Below are positions 1-9,930 of a DNA stretch of 64,000 nucleotides, one piece after another (position 1 is the stretch's first letter; the number at the start of each line of letters is the position of its first letter). The DNA lies in the NCBI GenBank assembly GCA_964035015.1, contig OZ036005.1, positions 4,065,714 through 4,129,713 on the forward strand, written 5' to 3'. The stretch comes from Corallium rubrum (taxonomy: Eukaryota > Cnidaria > Anthozoa > Scleralcyonacea > Coralliidae). Position numbers and translations under genes: made by a program. Under the pieces are notes generated by a model, which worked only from the letters and a program-made list of their open reading frames with translations, ran no database searches and had not been told where the DNA came from.

Positions 1-77
1 TCCTTCCTTCCTTCCTTCCTTCCTTCCTTCCTTCCTTCCTTCCTTCCTTCCTTCCTTCCTTCCTTCCTTCCTTCCTT
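1..77. repeat. (TTCC)n microsatellite
   Basis: A pure TTCC tetranucleotide run begins at the window edge and ends in TTTTAAG. It may extend further upstream. Confidence 0.97.
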
Positions 78-173
78 TTAAGTAGAAGAGGTTGGGGTTG
101 TTTTCGTTACATTCAATTATACTCATTCATACTTGTGAAGTTATTTCTAATAATAAACCATACTTATTTTCAG

Positions 174-273
174 GATGTATTTGAATAATCCTGATATATT
201 GAAACCAATGCTCAATCCAGTTTACGAACTAAACGAGGCAGTGCTCAGACCATCAGCCGCCGCACAAAGTTTG
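174..273 (+). CDS. Internal exon of an unrecognised gene (third from last)
   Basis: The exon is preceded by a ...TTATTTTCAG acceptor and followed by a GTATGTAAG donor. One base (174) completes a codon, then 33 codons follow, starting MYLNNPDILKPML and ending PSAAAQSL. The exon ends in phase 0. It joins in frame to 2329-2456 and then to 11166-11238, which ends in a stop, so the three form the C-terminal 99 or so residues of one protein. The joined tail is polar and becomes charged and helical (probable coiled coil) towards its end. I see no catalytic motif and do not recognise the family. Upstream exons lie outside the window. Consistent phase at all three junctions and coding-like composition are the main support; chance is unlikely but not excluded. 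Confidence 0.68.
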
Positions 274-288
274 GTATGTAAGAGAGTA

Positions 289-474
289 TATAGACCACTT
301 TCATAATGGCCACCACTTTAAATATTCTTTTATGTGCATCTAAATTAGCCTTTCTGGCCTCGTATGAAGCAAAGATTCTTTTGAAATGCAGACACACAAA
401 CGAGGCCAGAAAGGCTTATTAAGATGCACACAAAAGAATATTCAGATTAGTCGCTAATACGAAAGTGATCTATA
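289..474. mobile_element. MITE, TATAGACCACTTTCAT family, copy 1
   Basis: This imperfect hairpin of about 185 bp begins TATAGACCACTTTCAT and ends in its inverse (GAAAGTGATCTATA). Inner arms match around AAGCCTTTCTGGCCTCGT. A second copy lies at 41493-41677 with the same ends and inner arms. No coding capacity. It sits in an intron of the unrecognised gene. Confidence 0.85.
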
Positions 475-557
475 GCACAGAGAAAATAATCTGATTTTTC
501 ATAGCTTTTCGATCTGTCGAGATCCCTTTAAAATAGTAAAGATAAAATTTAAAACTA

Positions 558-2200
558 GAGCAGCAGTGTTTTATCAGGTTTAAAACACGAAATGATAGCC
601 GTGTGTTTTATCTCTGGTAAAACACGCAATGCGAATGTTTTGAATAGCTTCAAAAACGACCCATTTGCTAAGTAATTTTGAAAAATAACGTTGTTTAAGC
701 CGGGAAAATCAAAGCTAAAGTTTATGTAAATCAGGACGATCGTTTATCAAATAAAAACCACGGACATGGTACTGATTTTCTTTGTGTTCTCCTCATGAAT
801 TGTTAGTGCGTTTTTAAGTAATAGATAAAACGTGAGCAGCAAATCTTTATTTGATCCTGTTTACATGAAGCGGATTGAGTGTTCAAGACAAATCTCGCAT
901 GTTGTTTCTCCTTGTTGTGTTTACATGAAGAAGATTAAAAGTTTTCGATGGTTGAAGTCAATCCATGCAGATTGACTTGAGATTCAAGCAAGGATCGACT
1001 TGAATGTCTCCAATCTGGTTTATCTTAACACGGTTTGATTTCAAAATTACTTGATACACATGAGTGAAGTTAGTGGCGGACATGGCGGACATTGAGGAAA
1101 GTCCAGAAAATAGTGTTGAAAAACCGCTTACAAGAAGCAAAGACAGATCGGATTCTCCGTGTAAACATGTGCCCGGATTGACTTCGCGTTTTCCGATTTG
1201 ATTGGACTGTCCATCCGCTTTATGTAACTGTGGCCTTTGATATTGCGCTCTTGCAGGTGACGTCAAAGTCGCCATATGAATGGTAATCCTTTTGTTTATA
1301 TGGATTTTCCACCCAGCTTAGGAATACGTGCAACAGCTCAATATAGACGCGGGTCAAAACTGGTGCATTTTTATCAATTATTTTAAAAATACAAACTGTT
1401 TTAGCTGAGAAAATCGATCGGTAAAGCCACTGTTACACGATGCGATTTTTCTTGCAACTTGTTACAAATAGCCTGAATGTTGCAGGTTGCAAAAAGAATT
1501 GCACGTGTGACAACCCGTAGCAACTTGTGATTTTGTTATTTTTGCCGTGTTGCAAGTTGCAAGAAAAGTTGGATGGGTTTTACTTTTTGCTGCAACTTGC
1601 AACACAGTTCGCAAGTTGCTGAACGTGTAACACCCTTCCTGCAACTTGCGATTTTTTTTTCCATCGGTAAATTTGTTGCAAGTTGCAAGAAAATCACATT
1701 GTGTAACAGCACCTTAAGTTTATGAAAATGAGGACGATTTTCTTACCTACTTACAGATATTGATTAAATATTAATTTCTTTTGAATTTTTCTCATGAATT
1801 ATTTATGAATTTTTAATGTACATTAGAGAATGGTTGCATCCACTCAGCCAATCCCTATCGAGTATTTCAACGCTCTATATATTTTGATTCATCAATATTA
1901 GACATACTAGTGAGCTCTATATACAGTCCACTGCAAAGATCTTTTGTTTTCTTTTGTCATAGCACAGTGAACTCTCTAGTATATAGAGTCACTAGTGAAG
2001 TCAATAGAGTCACTACTGTAGTCAGACTGTCTATAAAGAGTAAATTCTCCGGTAAACGTGCTAGACGCAAAAAAACACATTTATAGTTAAAATTGAAACT
2101 TCTTCGTGGTTGTAAATAATCGCAGTACGTGTTTTATCAGATCTAAAATACTCGATTACCACCTCGTGTTTTAAATCTGCATGCTAGAACACTGCTGCTC
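558..2200. mobile_element. Decayed DNA transposon or composite with inverted ends
   Basis: The ends carry GAGCAGCAGTGTT (558-570) and its exact inverse (2188-2200). Both ends continue into related blocks with runs of TTAAAACACGA and TAAAACACG. Internal sequence includes a direct repeat around AGGACGAT and CTCATGAATT (near 730-800 and 1730-1800), a degenerate inverted pair CCTGTTTACATGAAGCGG/CCATCCGCTTTATGTAA (855-1232), and the hairpin at 1430-1709. No transposase frame is recognisable, so this is probably several nested non-autonomous insertions. Confidence 0.5.
1430..1709. mobile_element. MITE, GTTACACGATGCGA family, copy 1
   Basis: The ends are TGTTACACGATGCGATTTTT and the inverse ending in GTGTAACA. 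The interior repeats GCAACTTGC/GCAAGTTGC words many times, so it can fold on itself. The related copy at 14535-14817 has the same ends, internal order and spacing. Confidence 0.85.
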
Positions 2201-2328
2201 ATGTTTTTAATATTACTTTAAAATAATATAAAACTGTAAAATATGGAACCCATGTCGAATCTTGGAATATTAATATCAATGATATTATGTAATACATTAA
2301 CATTTTGATGTTTGTTGTTTGTATTTAG

Positions 2329-2456
2329 ACTGTGTGGTCTGGTATATTCCTGCGAGGTCGTATTGATCCAAAAATCGACGAACAAGTCTGGGATGAAGTG
2401 AGGAATATTCAAAGTAGGAATAAAGAACTTAAAACCAAAGCTGTTGAATTGAGAAG
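2329..2456 (+). CDS. Internal exon of the unrecognised gene (second from last)
   Basis: Acceptor GTTTGTATTTAG and donor GTGAGT flank 128 bases that read TVWSGIFLRGRIDPKIDEQ and then an acidic/basic helix-prone stretch ending KAVELR plus two bases (AG). The missing base comes from the exon at 11166. The reading frame continues from 174-273 without a stop. The following intron (2457-11165) carries the large minisatellite and the palindromic Polinton-like element. Confidence 0.72.
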
Positions 2457-2629
2457 GTGAGTCAAGTAGTTGTTTAGATCAGAATCTTTGGTATTAGTTT
2501 TGATGAACTCGCTTACTTTCAGAAGCTTTACTCGGAGTATGGTGTAGATTAGGGTGCCTACGGTTGCTATAATCACCGTCGTCGTCGTTATCATGACCTT
2601 CATCATGACTATCGTCACCATGACCATGA

Positions 2630-3890
2630 CCATCATGATCTTCAGACCATTACTATGATCTTCAGACCATCACTATGATCATCACTATATGATCTTCAGA
2701 TCATTACTATGATCTTCAGACCATCACTATGATCTTCAGACCATCACTATGTGTTCTTCAGACCATCATGATCTTCAGACCATCATTATGATCTTCAGAC
2801 CATCACTATGATCTTCAGACTATCACTATGATCTTCAGACCATCACTATGATCTTCGGACCATCACTATGATCTTCGGACCATCACTGTGATCTTCAGAC
2901 CATCACTATGATCTTCAGACCATCACTATGATCTTCAGACTATCACTATGATCTTCGGACCATCATTATGATCTTCAGACCATCACTATGATCTTCAGAC
3001 TATCACTATGATCTTCAGACCATCACTATGAACTTCAGACCATCATTATGATCTTCAGACCATCACCATGATCTTCAAGCCATCACTATGATCTTCAGAC
3101 TATCACTATGATCTTCAGACCATCACTATGATCTTCAGACTATCACTATGATCTTCAGACCATCACTTTGATCTTCAGACTATCACTATGATCTTCGGAC
3201 TATGACTATGATCTTCGGACCATCACTATGATCTTCGGACCATCACTATGATCTTCAGACCATCACTATGATCTTCAGACCATCACTATGATCTTCAGAC
3301 CATCACTATGATCTTCAGACTATCACTATGATCTTCAGACCATCACTATGATCTTCGGACCATCACTATGATCTTCGGACCATCACTGTGATCTTCAGAC
3401 CATCACTATGATCTTCAGACCATCACTATGATCTTCAGACCATCACTATGATCTTCAGACCATCACTATGATCCTCAGACCATCACTATGATCTTCAGAC
3501 CGTCACTATGATCTTCAGACCATCACTGTGATCTTCAGACCATCACTATGATCTTCAGACTATCACTATGATCTTCGGACTATCACTATGATCTTCAGAC
3601 TATCACTATGATCTTCGGACTATCACTATGATCTTCGGACCATCACTATGATCTTCGGACCATCACTGTGATCTTCAGACCATCACTATGATCTTCAGAC
3701 CATCACTATGATCTTCAGACTATCACTATGATCTTCAGACTATCACTATGATCTTCGGACCATCATTATGATCTTCAGACCATCACTATGATCTTCAGAC
3801 CATCACTGTGATCTTCAGACCATCACTATGATCTTCAGACTATCACTATGATCTTCAGACCATCACTATGATCTTCAGACTATCACTATG
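2630..3890 (+). repeat. 20-bp minisatellite, left block
   Basis: About 60 tandem copies of ATGATCTTCAGACCATCACT occur, with frequent C/T (ACCATC/ACTATC), A/G (CAGAC/CGGAC) and ACTATG/ACTGTG variants. The array resumes in the same orientation at 9996, so it was one array before the 3891-9995 insertion. It is preceded by a CATGACCAT-rich stretch (2560-2630). Confidence 0.97.
3885..3890. other. Target site duplication, left copy (ACTATG)
   Basis: ACTATG immediately precedes the element's AGTAGATAAC end and is repeated exactly at 9996-10001 after the TTATCTACT end. Removing the element plus one copy restores a normal 20-bp repeat unit. Confidence 0.9.
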
Positions 3891-3899
3891 AGTAGATAA

Positions 3900-3918
3900 C
3901 CCCCCCCCCCCCCCCCCC
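3900..3918. repeat. Homopolymer C run at left terminus
   Basis: Nineteen consecutive C lie just inside the AGTAGATAA end. The mirror run in the right arm (9971-9986) is G with one A interruption and is slightly shorter. The run is part of the terminal repeat. Confidence 0.95.
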
Positions 3919-3959
3919 ATACAGCGTACAAAGGGATGCCGCCTCATTAAATATTCGGT

Positions 3960-4311
3960 ATGATGCACGGTATGATGCACGGTGTGACGCCCGGTGTGAC
4001 GCCCGGTGGTGTGACGCCCGGTTGTGTGACGCCCGGTGGTGTGACGCCCGGTGGTGTGACGCCCGGTTGTGTGACGCCCGGTGGTGTGACGCCCGGTGGT
4101 GTGACGCCCGGTGGTGTGACGCCCGGTGGTGTGACGCCCGGTGGTGTGACGCCCGGTGGTGTGACGCCCGGTGGTGTGACGCCCGGTTGTGTGACGCCCG
4201 GTGGTGTGACGCCCGGTTGTGTGACGCCCGGTGGTGTGACGCCCGGTTGTGTGACGCCCGGTGTGACGCCCGGTGGTGTGACGCCCCCGTGTGACGCCCG
4301 GTGTGACGTCC
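3960..4311 (+). repeat. 15-bp GC-rich minisatellite, left arm
   Basis: Tandem GTGACGCCCGGTGGT units occur with GGT/TGT variants and some 10-bp partial units (GTGACGCCCG). The unit length is a multiple of three, so open frames run through it (VTPGG or CDARW). No independent evidence of translation exists. It is mirrored at 9577-9930 with a slightly different unit order. Confidence 0.95.
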
Positions 4312-4620
4312 GGAATTAATTATTCTGTGTTGCGATTATAAAAAGGAGCATAAACCTATAGTTCTCCTCACTTTAACTACAGTGTTTACACTTAGCTATC
4401 TCGGAGTTTGCGGTATATTGTTGGATAGAGACTTTTTTTGGAAACCGTGTCTCGATGAGTATAGAGAGTTTTGGGCAGCCTAAGTGTCTGAATTGGCAGA
4501 GCTCGTATAGACTCAGATTAATAGCATACATGAATATTATATCAGTTTAGAACTTAAACGGCCAAACAGTTCTTTACCCATTTACTTGGACATATGTGCC
4601 GAATTGTCGCTTATTTGGCT

Positions 4621-4818
4621 TTAGTTTATGAAGTAAACGATGCCTTGAATGAAGAAACCGTTCGGCAAGCTGTTGAAAAGACATTGAAACACTTTCTTCA
4701 GATAAACGGCTGACTCGGCTATTTTATTAACGTCGTCAAGCATCTTGTTAATGTTGCTACGGCTGATATTTGCATATTTATCCTCAGTGCACGTGCAGGA
4801 GACAAAAGAAAAACTCAT
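4621..4818 (-). CDS. Small hypothetical ORF of the palindromic element, left-arm copy
   Basis: The 65-codon frame starts MSFSFVSCTCTEDKYANISR and ends in a hydrophobic stretch (CLFNSLPNGFFIQGIVYFIN). The right-arm copy at 9073-9270 is the same length and differs at one residue (K here, N there), so the frame is intact in both arms. It is downstream of the ATPase gene and on the same strand in each arm. I recognise no domain. It could be a small gene or chance preservation in very similar arms. Confidence 0.4.
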   Translation of the reverse strand: MSFSFVSCTCTEDKYANISRSNINKMLDDVNKIAESAVYLKKVFQCLFNSLPNGFFIQGIVYFIN

Positions 4819-4925
4819 TAGGGGTCATTAAGAAGATTAAGCGCTTGGGCAAGTTTGGACGACAAGAATAACAGGAGACACTGCGTTTAAAAATATTTAT
4901 TTCACTTTACAAATATGTCATTTAT

Positions 4926-6360
4926 TTAAAACATTTTTCTTGGACTGTGATGCCGACTCCTTGTTATAGGATAAGGTCTGCTCCTGAAATCATATCTAGG
5001 TACTCTCACTTTATAAGCAATATGAGGTTCATTCCTGGGAACCATTGAGATGCGAGGGTCTTCGTCTTGACTATTATTGACTGTTGTTTCATGTGAATCT
5101 TCATCAGAAGAATTTTGATATTTATCATTTTCTTGACGACCATAGTCATCTGAGTCGGCTTCCGAAACTTCTTCGTCCGAGTCGTTTTCTCCTGAATCAC
5201 TTTCATCTCCAGTTATCCATTTTTGCAAAGGTTTCGGCTTTAGGTATTCAACAGTCGGAGGAGGAAATAGAAAATATGGTTTAGGCACGCTAAGTCCAGA
5301 CGGAGGATTTAACAGGCTATGTTCAGGTTGTTCAGGTTTTTGCGGGGGTCTCTGTCAAGTTTTGTATAACTTTTAGTAACTGTGTTTGAAGATTAGTTTG
5401 AATTTGATTCTGCTGGTTCTGCAGCTGTTGTTGGAATGTCAGAAAACGCTCGAGTTGATTAGAGTATAGGATGTTCTTTTCATCGGGTGTTAATTGTGGT
5501 GTTTGTACAATATCTTGCATTAGCTGTTCTGTATTGTACATAGCGTTGACGATCGGAGGTTGCTGATACGATTTCTTTTGAATATATCTGCTTATGTTCT
5601 GCTGCAGAACGGAGCTATTTTCGTCAGGTAAAACATTGGTCTTGAGGCGATGATCGTCATCCGTAGTCGGTTTCAGATCAAGCATTAAATACCCATGAGG
5701 GCGACTTGTGGCTTCCTCGTAGCTCTTCATAAACTCTTGAACATGTCCAGGATTCACTTGTCGTGCCAAAATAGAAATTTGCTGCTTATCCCTTGGAGAC
5801 TTGAAGAGTACGATATAGTGTGCGTTGAGACTGATGTTTCTGGTTTCCTTTCCTTGATGAAATATATTCTGAACAATATAGATCACGGAGAGATTCCTGT
5901 GATGACTGCCCCTTGTAAATAAACTAGCAATACGTTTATCTCCCCCTGATTGATCCATAAGATCATCTAGGACAATAAGGTTTCGCCTCGAAACATCAAG
6001 AAAATCTTCCGAGTCGATGTTAGTAGGTATTCCTTCATTCAGTTCAATGCCCGGTATAGTCTTGATCATCTCAAGATACATGGGTTGCCACTGGCCATAA
6101 CACCAAATGATACGTTCAGGAGGAGGATTAATCGTAGTTTTGGCGTTTTCCAGAAGAGTTTTTACCCATACGGTTTTACCACTCTGAGTACACCCTGCAA
6201 CAATGCACGTAAATGGATGCTGCAGGACTGTGGATCCATTGACGAGAGGAAATGCTTGTCGTATTTGTTTTGTCGATGATCTATGAACCATCTTCATGTG
6301 ACGGAGGAGATTACTTGAATTAGCGAAAGATTTTCCACAAACTTCACAAACGTAGGACAT
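4926..6360 (-). pseudogene. Packaging ATPase, left-arm copy, frameshifted
   Basis: This is the inverted duplicate of the intact gene at 7532-8965. The first 342 codons (6360 down to 5332) keep the C2H2 finger, Walker A and Walker B. One extra G in a G run near 5343-5348 then shifts the frame, giving an early stop. The remaining C-terminal 120 codons (acidic region and basic tail) lie in another frame at 4926-5288. Four substitutions cluster within about 35 bp of the indel. Upstream of it the protein is identical to the right-arm copy as far as I can read. A truncated ATPase with both nucleotide-binding motifs could still be made, but the shift makes this copy look broken. The damage is recent relative to the duplication. 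Confidence 0.85.
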
Positions 6361-6429
6361 GTTTCAGGTATGACGGTCAGATAAGTAATGAATAATTTTC
6401 TATTAGCCAACCTTGTTCATAGTGATTCA

Positions 6430-7455
6430 ACACAACAGTCCTAAGACTATATAGTCCTAAATCCTAAGACTATATAGTCCTAAATCCTAAGACTATACTC
6501 CTAAGTCCTAAGACTATAGTCCTAAATCCTAAGACTATAGTCCTAAGTCCTAAGACTATAGTCCTAAGTCTATATATAGTCCTAAGACTATATAGTCCTA
6601 AGACTATATAGTCCTAAGACTATATAGTCCTAAGACTATATAGTCCTAAGACTATATAGTCCTAAGACTATATAGTCCTAAGACTATAGTCCTAAGACTA
6701 TATAGTCCCTAAGACTATAGTCCTAAGACTATATAGTCCTAAGACTATAGTCCTAAGACTATAGTCCTAAGACTATATAGTCCTAAGACTATATAGTCCT
6801 AAGACTATATAGTCCTAAGACTATAGTCCTAAGACTATATAGTCCTAAGACTATAGTCCTAAGACTATATAGTCCTAAGACTATATAGTCCTAAGACTAT
6901 ATAGTCCTAAGACTATATAGTCCTAAGTCCTAAGACTATAGTCCTAAGACTATATAGGCCTAAATCCTAAGACTATATAGTCCTAAATCCTAAGACTATA
7001 GTCTTAGGATTTAGGACTATATAGTCTTAGGATTTAGGACTATAGTCTTAGGATTTAGGACTATATAGTCTTAAGATTTAGGACTATATAGTCTTAGGAC
7101 TTAGGACTATAGTCTTAGGATTTAAGACTATAGTCTTAGGATTTAGGACTATATAGTCTTAGGACTTAGGACTATAGTCTTAGGATTTAGGACTATATAG
7201 TCTTAGGATTTAGGCCTATATAGTCTTAGGACTATAGTCTTAGGACTTAGGACTATATAGTCTTAGGACTATATAGTCTTAGGACTATATAGTCTTAGGA
7301 CTATATAGTCTTAGGACTATAGTCTTAGGACTATAGTCTTAGGACTTAGGACTATAGTCTTAGGATTTAGGACTATAGTCTTAGGACTTAGGAGTATAGT
7401 CTTAGGATTTAGGACTATATAGTCTTAGGATTTAGGACTATATAGTCTTAGGACT
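6430..7455. repeat. AT-rich minisatellite spacer with central inversion
   Basis: Tandem CCTAAGACTATATAGT-type units (11-17 bp, some with CCTAAAT) run from about 6430 to 6998. The inverse (ATAGTCTTAGGATTTAGG) runs from 6999 to about 7453. The turning point is GACTA|TAGTC at 6998/6999. The left half is about 110 bp longer than the right, a copy-number difference. The region lies between the two divergently transcribed ATPase copies, so it would hold both promoters. Confidence 0.95.
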
Positions 7456-7531
7456 GTTGTGTTGAATCACTATAAACAAGGTTGGCTAATAGAAAATTAT
7501 TCATTACTTATCTGACCGTCATACCTGAAAC

Positions 7532-8965
7532 ATGTCCTACGTTTGTGAAGTTTGTGGAAAATCTTTCGCTAATTCAAGTAATCTCCTCCGTCACATGAAG
7601 ATGGTTCATAGATCATCGACAAAACAAATACGACAAGCATTTCCTCTCGTCAATGGATCCACAGTCCTGCAGCATCCATTTACGTGCATTGTTGCAGGGT
7701 GTACTCAGAGTGGTAAAACCGTATGGGTAAAAACTCTTCTGGAAAACGCCAAAACTACGATTAATCCTCCTCCTGAACGTATCATTTGGTGTTATGGCCA
7801 GTGGCAACCCATGTATCTTGAGATGATCAAGACTATACCGGGCATTGAACTGAATGAAGGAATACCTACTAACATCGACTCGGAAGATTTTCTTGATGTT
7901 TCGAGGCGAAACCTTATTGTCCTAGATGATCTTATGGATCAATCAGGGGGAGATAAACGTATTGCTAGTTTATTTACAAGGGGCAGTCATCACAGGAATC
8001 TCTCCGTGATCTATATTGTTCAGAATATATTTCATCAAGGAAAGGAAACCAGAAACATCAGTCTCAACGCACACTATATCGTACTCTTCAAGTCTCCAAG
8101 GGATAAGCAGCAAATTTCTATTTTGGCACGACAAGTGAATCCTGGACATGTTCAAGAGTTTATGAAGAGCTACGAGGAAGCCACAAGTCGCCCTCATGGG
8201 TATTTAATGCTTGATCTGAAACCGACTACGGATGACGATCATCGCCTCAAGACCAATGTTTTACCTGACGAAAATAGCTCCGTTCTGCAGCAGAACATAA
8301 GCAGATATATTCAAAAGAAATCGTATCAGCAACCTCCGATCGTCAACGCTATGTACAATACAGAACAGCTAATGCAAGATATTGTACAAACACCACAATT
8401 AACACCCGATGAAAAGAACATCCTATACTCTAATCAACTCGAGCGTTTTCTGACATTCCAACAACAGCTGCAGAACCAGCAGAATCAAATTCAAACTAAT
8501 CTTCAAACACAGTTACTAAAAATTTTACAAAATTTGACAGAGACCCCACAAAAACCTGAACAACCTGAACATAGCCTGTTAAATCCTCCGTCTGGACTTA
8601 GCGTGCCTAAACCATATTTTCTATTTCCTCCTCCGACTGTTGAATACCTAAAGCCGAAACCTTTGCAAAAATGGATAACTGGAGATGAAAGTGATTCAGG
8701 AGAAAACGACTCGGACGAAGAAGTTTCGGAAGCCGACTCAGATGACTATGGTCGTCAAGAAAATGATAAATATCAAAATTCTTCTGATGAAGATTCACAT
8801 GAAACAACAGTCAATAATAGTCAAGACGAAGACCCTCGCATCTCAATGGTTCCCAGGAATGAACCTCATATTGCTTATAAAGTGAGAGTACCTAGATATG
8901 ATTTCAGGAGCAGACCTTATCCTATAACAAGGAGTCGGCATCACAGTCCAAGAAAAATGTTTTAA
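7532..8965 (+). CDS. C2H2 finger-packaging ATPase (A32/FtsK-HerA type), intact copy
   Basis: This 477-residue ORF has an N-terminal C2H2 zinc finger (C5, C8, H21, H26). Walker A is GCTQSGKT (56-63), Walker B is LIVLDD (128-133), and a downstream NLSVIYIVQNIFHQG motif (156-170) fits the sensor strand of P-loop DNA-pumping ATPases. The ATPase domain spans roughly 30-240. It is followed by a Gln-rich, probably coiled stretch (about 310-350), a long Asp/Glu/Ser-rich segment (about 390-440) and a basic Arg-rich tail. Proteins of this type drive DNA into capsids in Polintons, virophages and large DNA viruses (established knowledge). A fused C2H2 finger suggests direct DNA binding (inference). The ATG is the first after the AT-rich spacer and is identical in both arms. 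A polyadenylation-like AATAAA overlaps the stop and another follows at 8990. The gene is recognised by motif, not by search. Confidence 0.85.
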   Translation: MSYVCEVCGKSFANSSNLLRHMKMVHRSSTKQIRQAFPLVNGSTVLQHPFTCIVAGCTQSGKTVWVKTLLENAKTTINPPPERIIWCYGQWQPMYLEMIKTIPGIELNEGIPTNIDSEDFLDVSRRNLIVLDDLMDQSGGDKRIASLFTRGSHHRNLSVIYIVQNIFHQGKETRNISLNAHYIVLFKSPRDKQQISILARQVNPGHVQEFMKSYEEATSRPHGYLMLDLKPTTDDDHRLKTNVLPDENSSVLQQNISRYIQKKSYQQPPIVNAMYNTEQLMQDIVQTPQLTPDEKNILYSNQLERFLTFQQQLQNQQNQIQTNLQTQLLKILQNLTETPQKPEQPEHSLLNPPSGLSVPKPYFLFPPPTVEYLKPKPLQKWITGDESDSGENDSDEEVSEADSDDYGRQENDKYQNSSDEDSHETTVNNSQDEDPRISMVPRNEPHIAYKVRVPRYDFRSRPYPITRSRHHSPRKMF

Positions 8966-8995
8966 ATAAATGACATATTTGTAAAGTGAAATAAA
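8965..8995 (+). promoter_or_regulatory. Polyadenylation signals of the intact ATPase gene
   Basis: AATAAA occurs at 8965-8970, overlapping the TAA stop, and again at 8990-8995. The left arm carries the mirror pair. They fit 3' processing of a polymerase II transcript. Confidence 0.5.
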
Positions 8996-9072
8996 TATTT
9001 TTAAACGCAGTGTCTCCTGTTATTCTTGTCGTCCAAACTTGCCCAAGCGCTTAATCTTCTTAATGACCCCTA

Positions 9073-9270
9073 ATGAGTTTTTCTTTTGTCTCCTGCACGT
9101 GCACTGAGGATAAATATGCAAATATCAGCCGTAGCAACATTAACAATATGCTTGACGACGTTAATAAAATAGCCGAGTCAGCCGTTTATCTGAAGAAAGT
9201 GTTTCAATGTCTTTTCAACAGCTTGCCGAACGGTTTCTTCATTCAAGGCATCGTTTACTTCATAAACTAA
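9073..9270 (+). CDS. Small hypothetical ORF of the palindromic element, right-arm copy
   Basis: The 65 codons lie 107 bp downstream of the ATPase gene on the same strand. The N-terminal half is polar with CTCTEDKYANISR. The C-terminal half is hydrophobic and could be a membrane-associated helix. It matches the left-arm ORF (4621-4818) except for one residue. Family unknown. Confidence 0.4.
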   Translation: MSFSFVSCTCTEDKYANISRSNINNMLDDVNKIAESAVYLKKVFQCLFNSLPNGFFIQGIVYFIN

Positions 9271-9576
9271 AGCCAAATAAGCGACAATTCGGCACATATG
9301 TCCAAGTAAATGGGTAAAGAACTGTTTGGCCGTTTAAGTTCTAAACTGATATAATATTCATGTATGCTATTAATCTGAGTCTATACGAGCTCTGCCAATT
9401 CAGACACTTAGGCTGCCCAAAACTCTCTACACTCATCGAGACACGGTTTCCAAAAAAAGTCTCTATCCAACAATATACCGCAAACTCCGAGATAGCTAAG
9501 TGTAAACACTGTAGTTAAAGTGAGGAGAACTATAGGTTTATGCTCCTTTTTTATAATCGCAACACAGAATAATTAA

Positions 9577-9930
9577 TTCCGGACGTCACACCGGGTGTCA
9601 CACCGGGCGTCACACGGGGGCGTCACACCACCGGGGGTCACACCGGGCGTCACACAACCGGGCGTCACACCACCGGGCGTCACACCACCGGGCGTCACAC
9701 CACCGGGCGTCACACCACCGGGCGTCACACCACCGGGCGTCACACCACCGGGCGTCACACCACCGGGCGTCACACCACCGGGCGTCACACCACCGGGCGT
9801 CACACCACCGGGCGTCACACCACCGGGCGTCACACCACCGGGCGTCACACCACCGGGCGTCACACAACCGGGCGTCACACCACCGGGCGTCACACCGGGC
9901 GTCACACCGTGCATCATACCGTGCATCATA
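9577..9930 (-). repeat. 15-bp GC-rich minisatellite, right arm
   Basis: This is the inverse of the left-arm array, with GTCACACCACCGGGC units on the + strand. Its units are more homogeneous than the left array and it has an extra GTGTGACACCCGG-type unit near the inner edge, so unit turnover has continued after the arms formed. Confidence 0.95.

Noticed and set aside
3960..4319. Collagen- or mucin-like VTPGG repeat protein in the element arms
   Set aside because: Open frames exist in several phases on both strands because the 15-bp unit is a multiple of three. No independent sign of translation.
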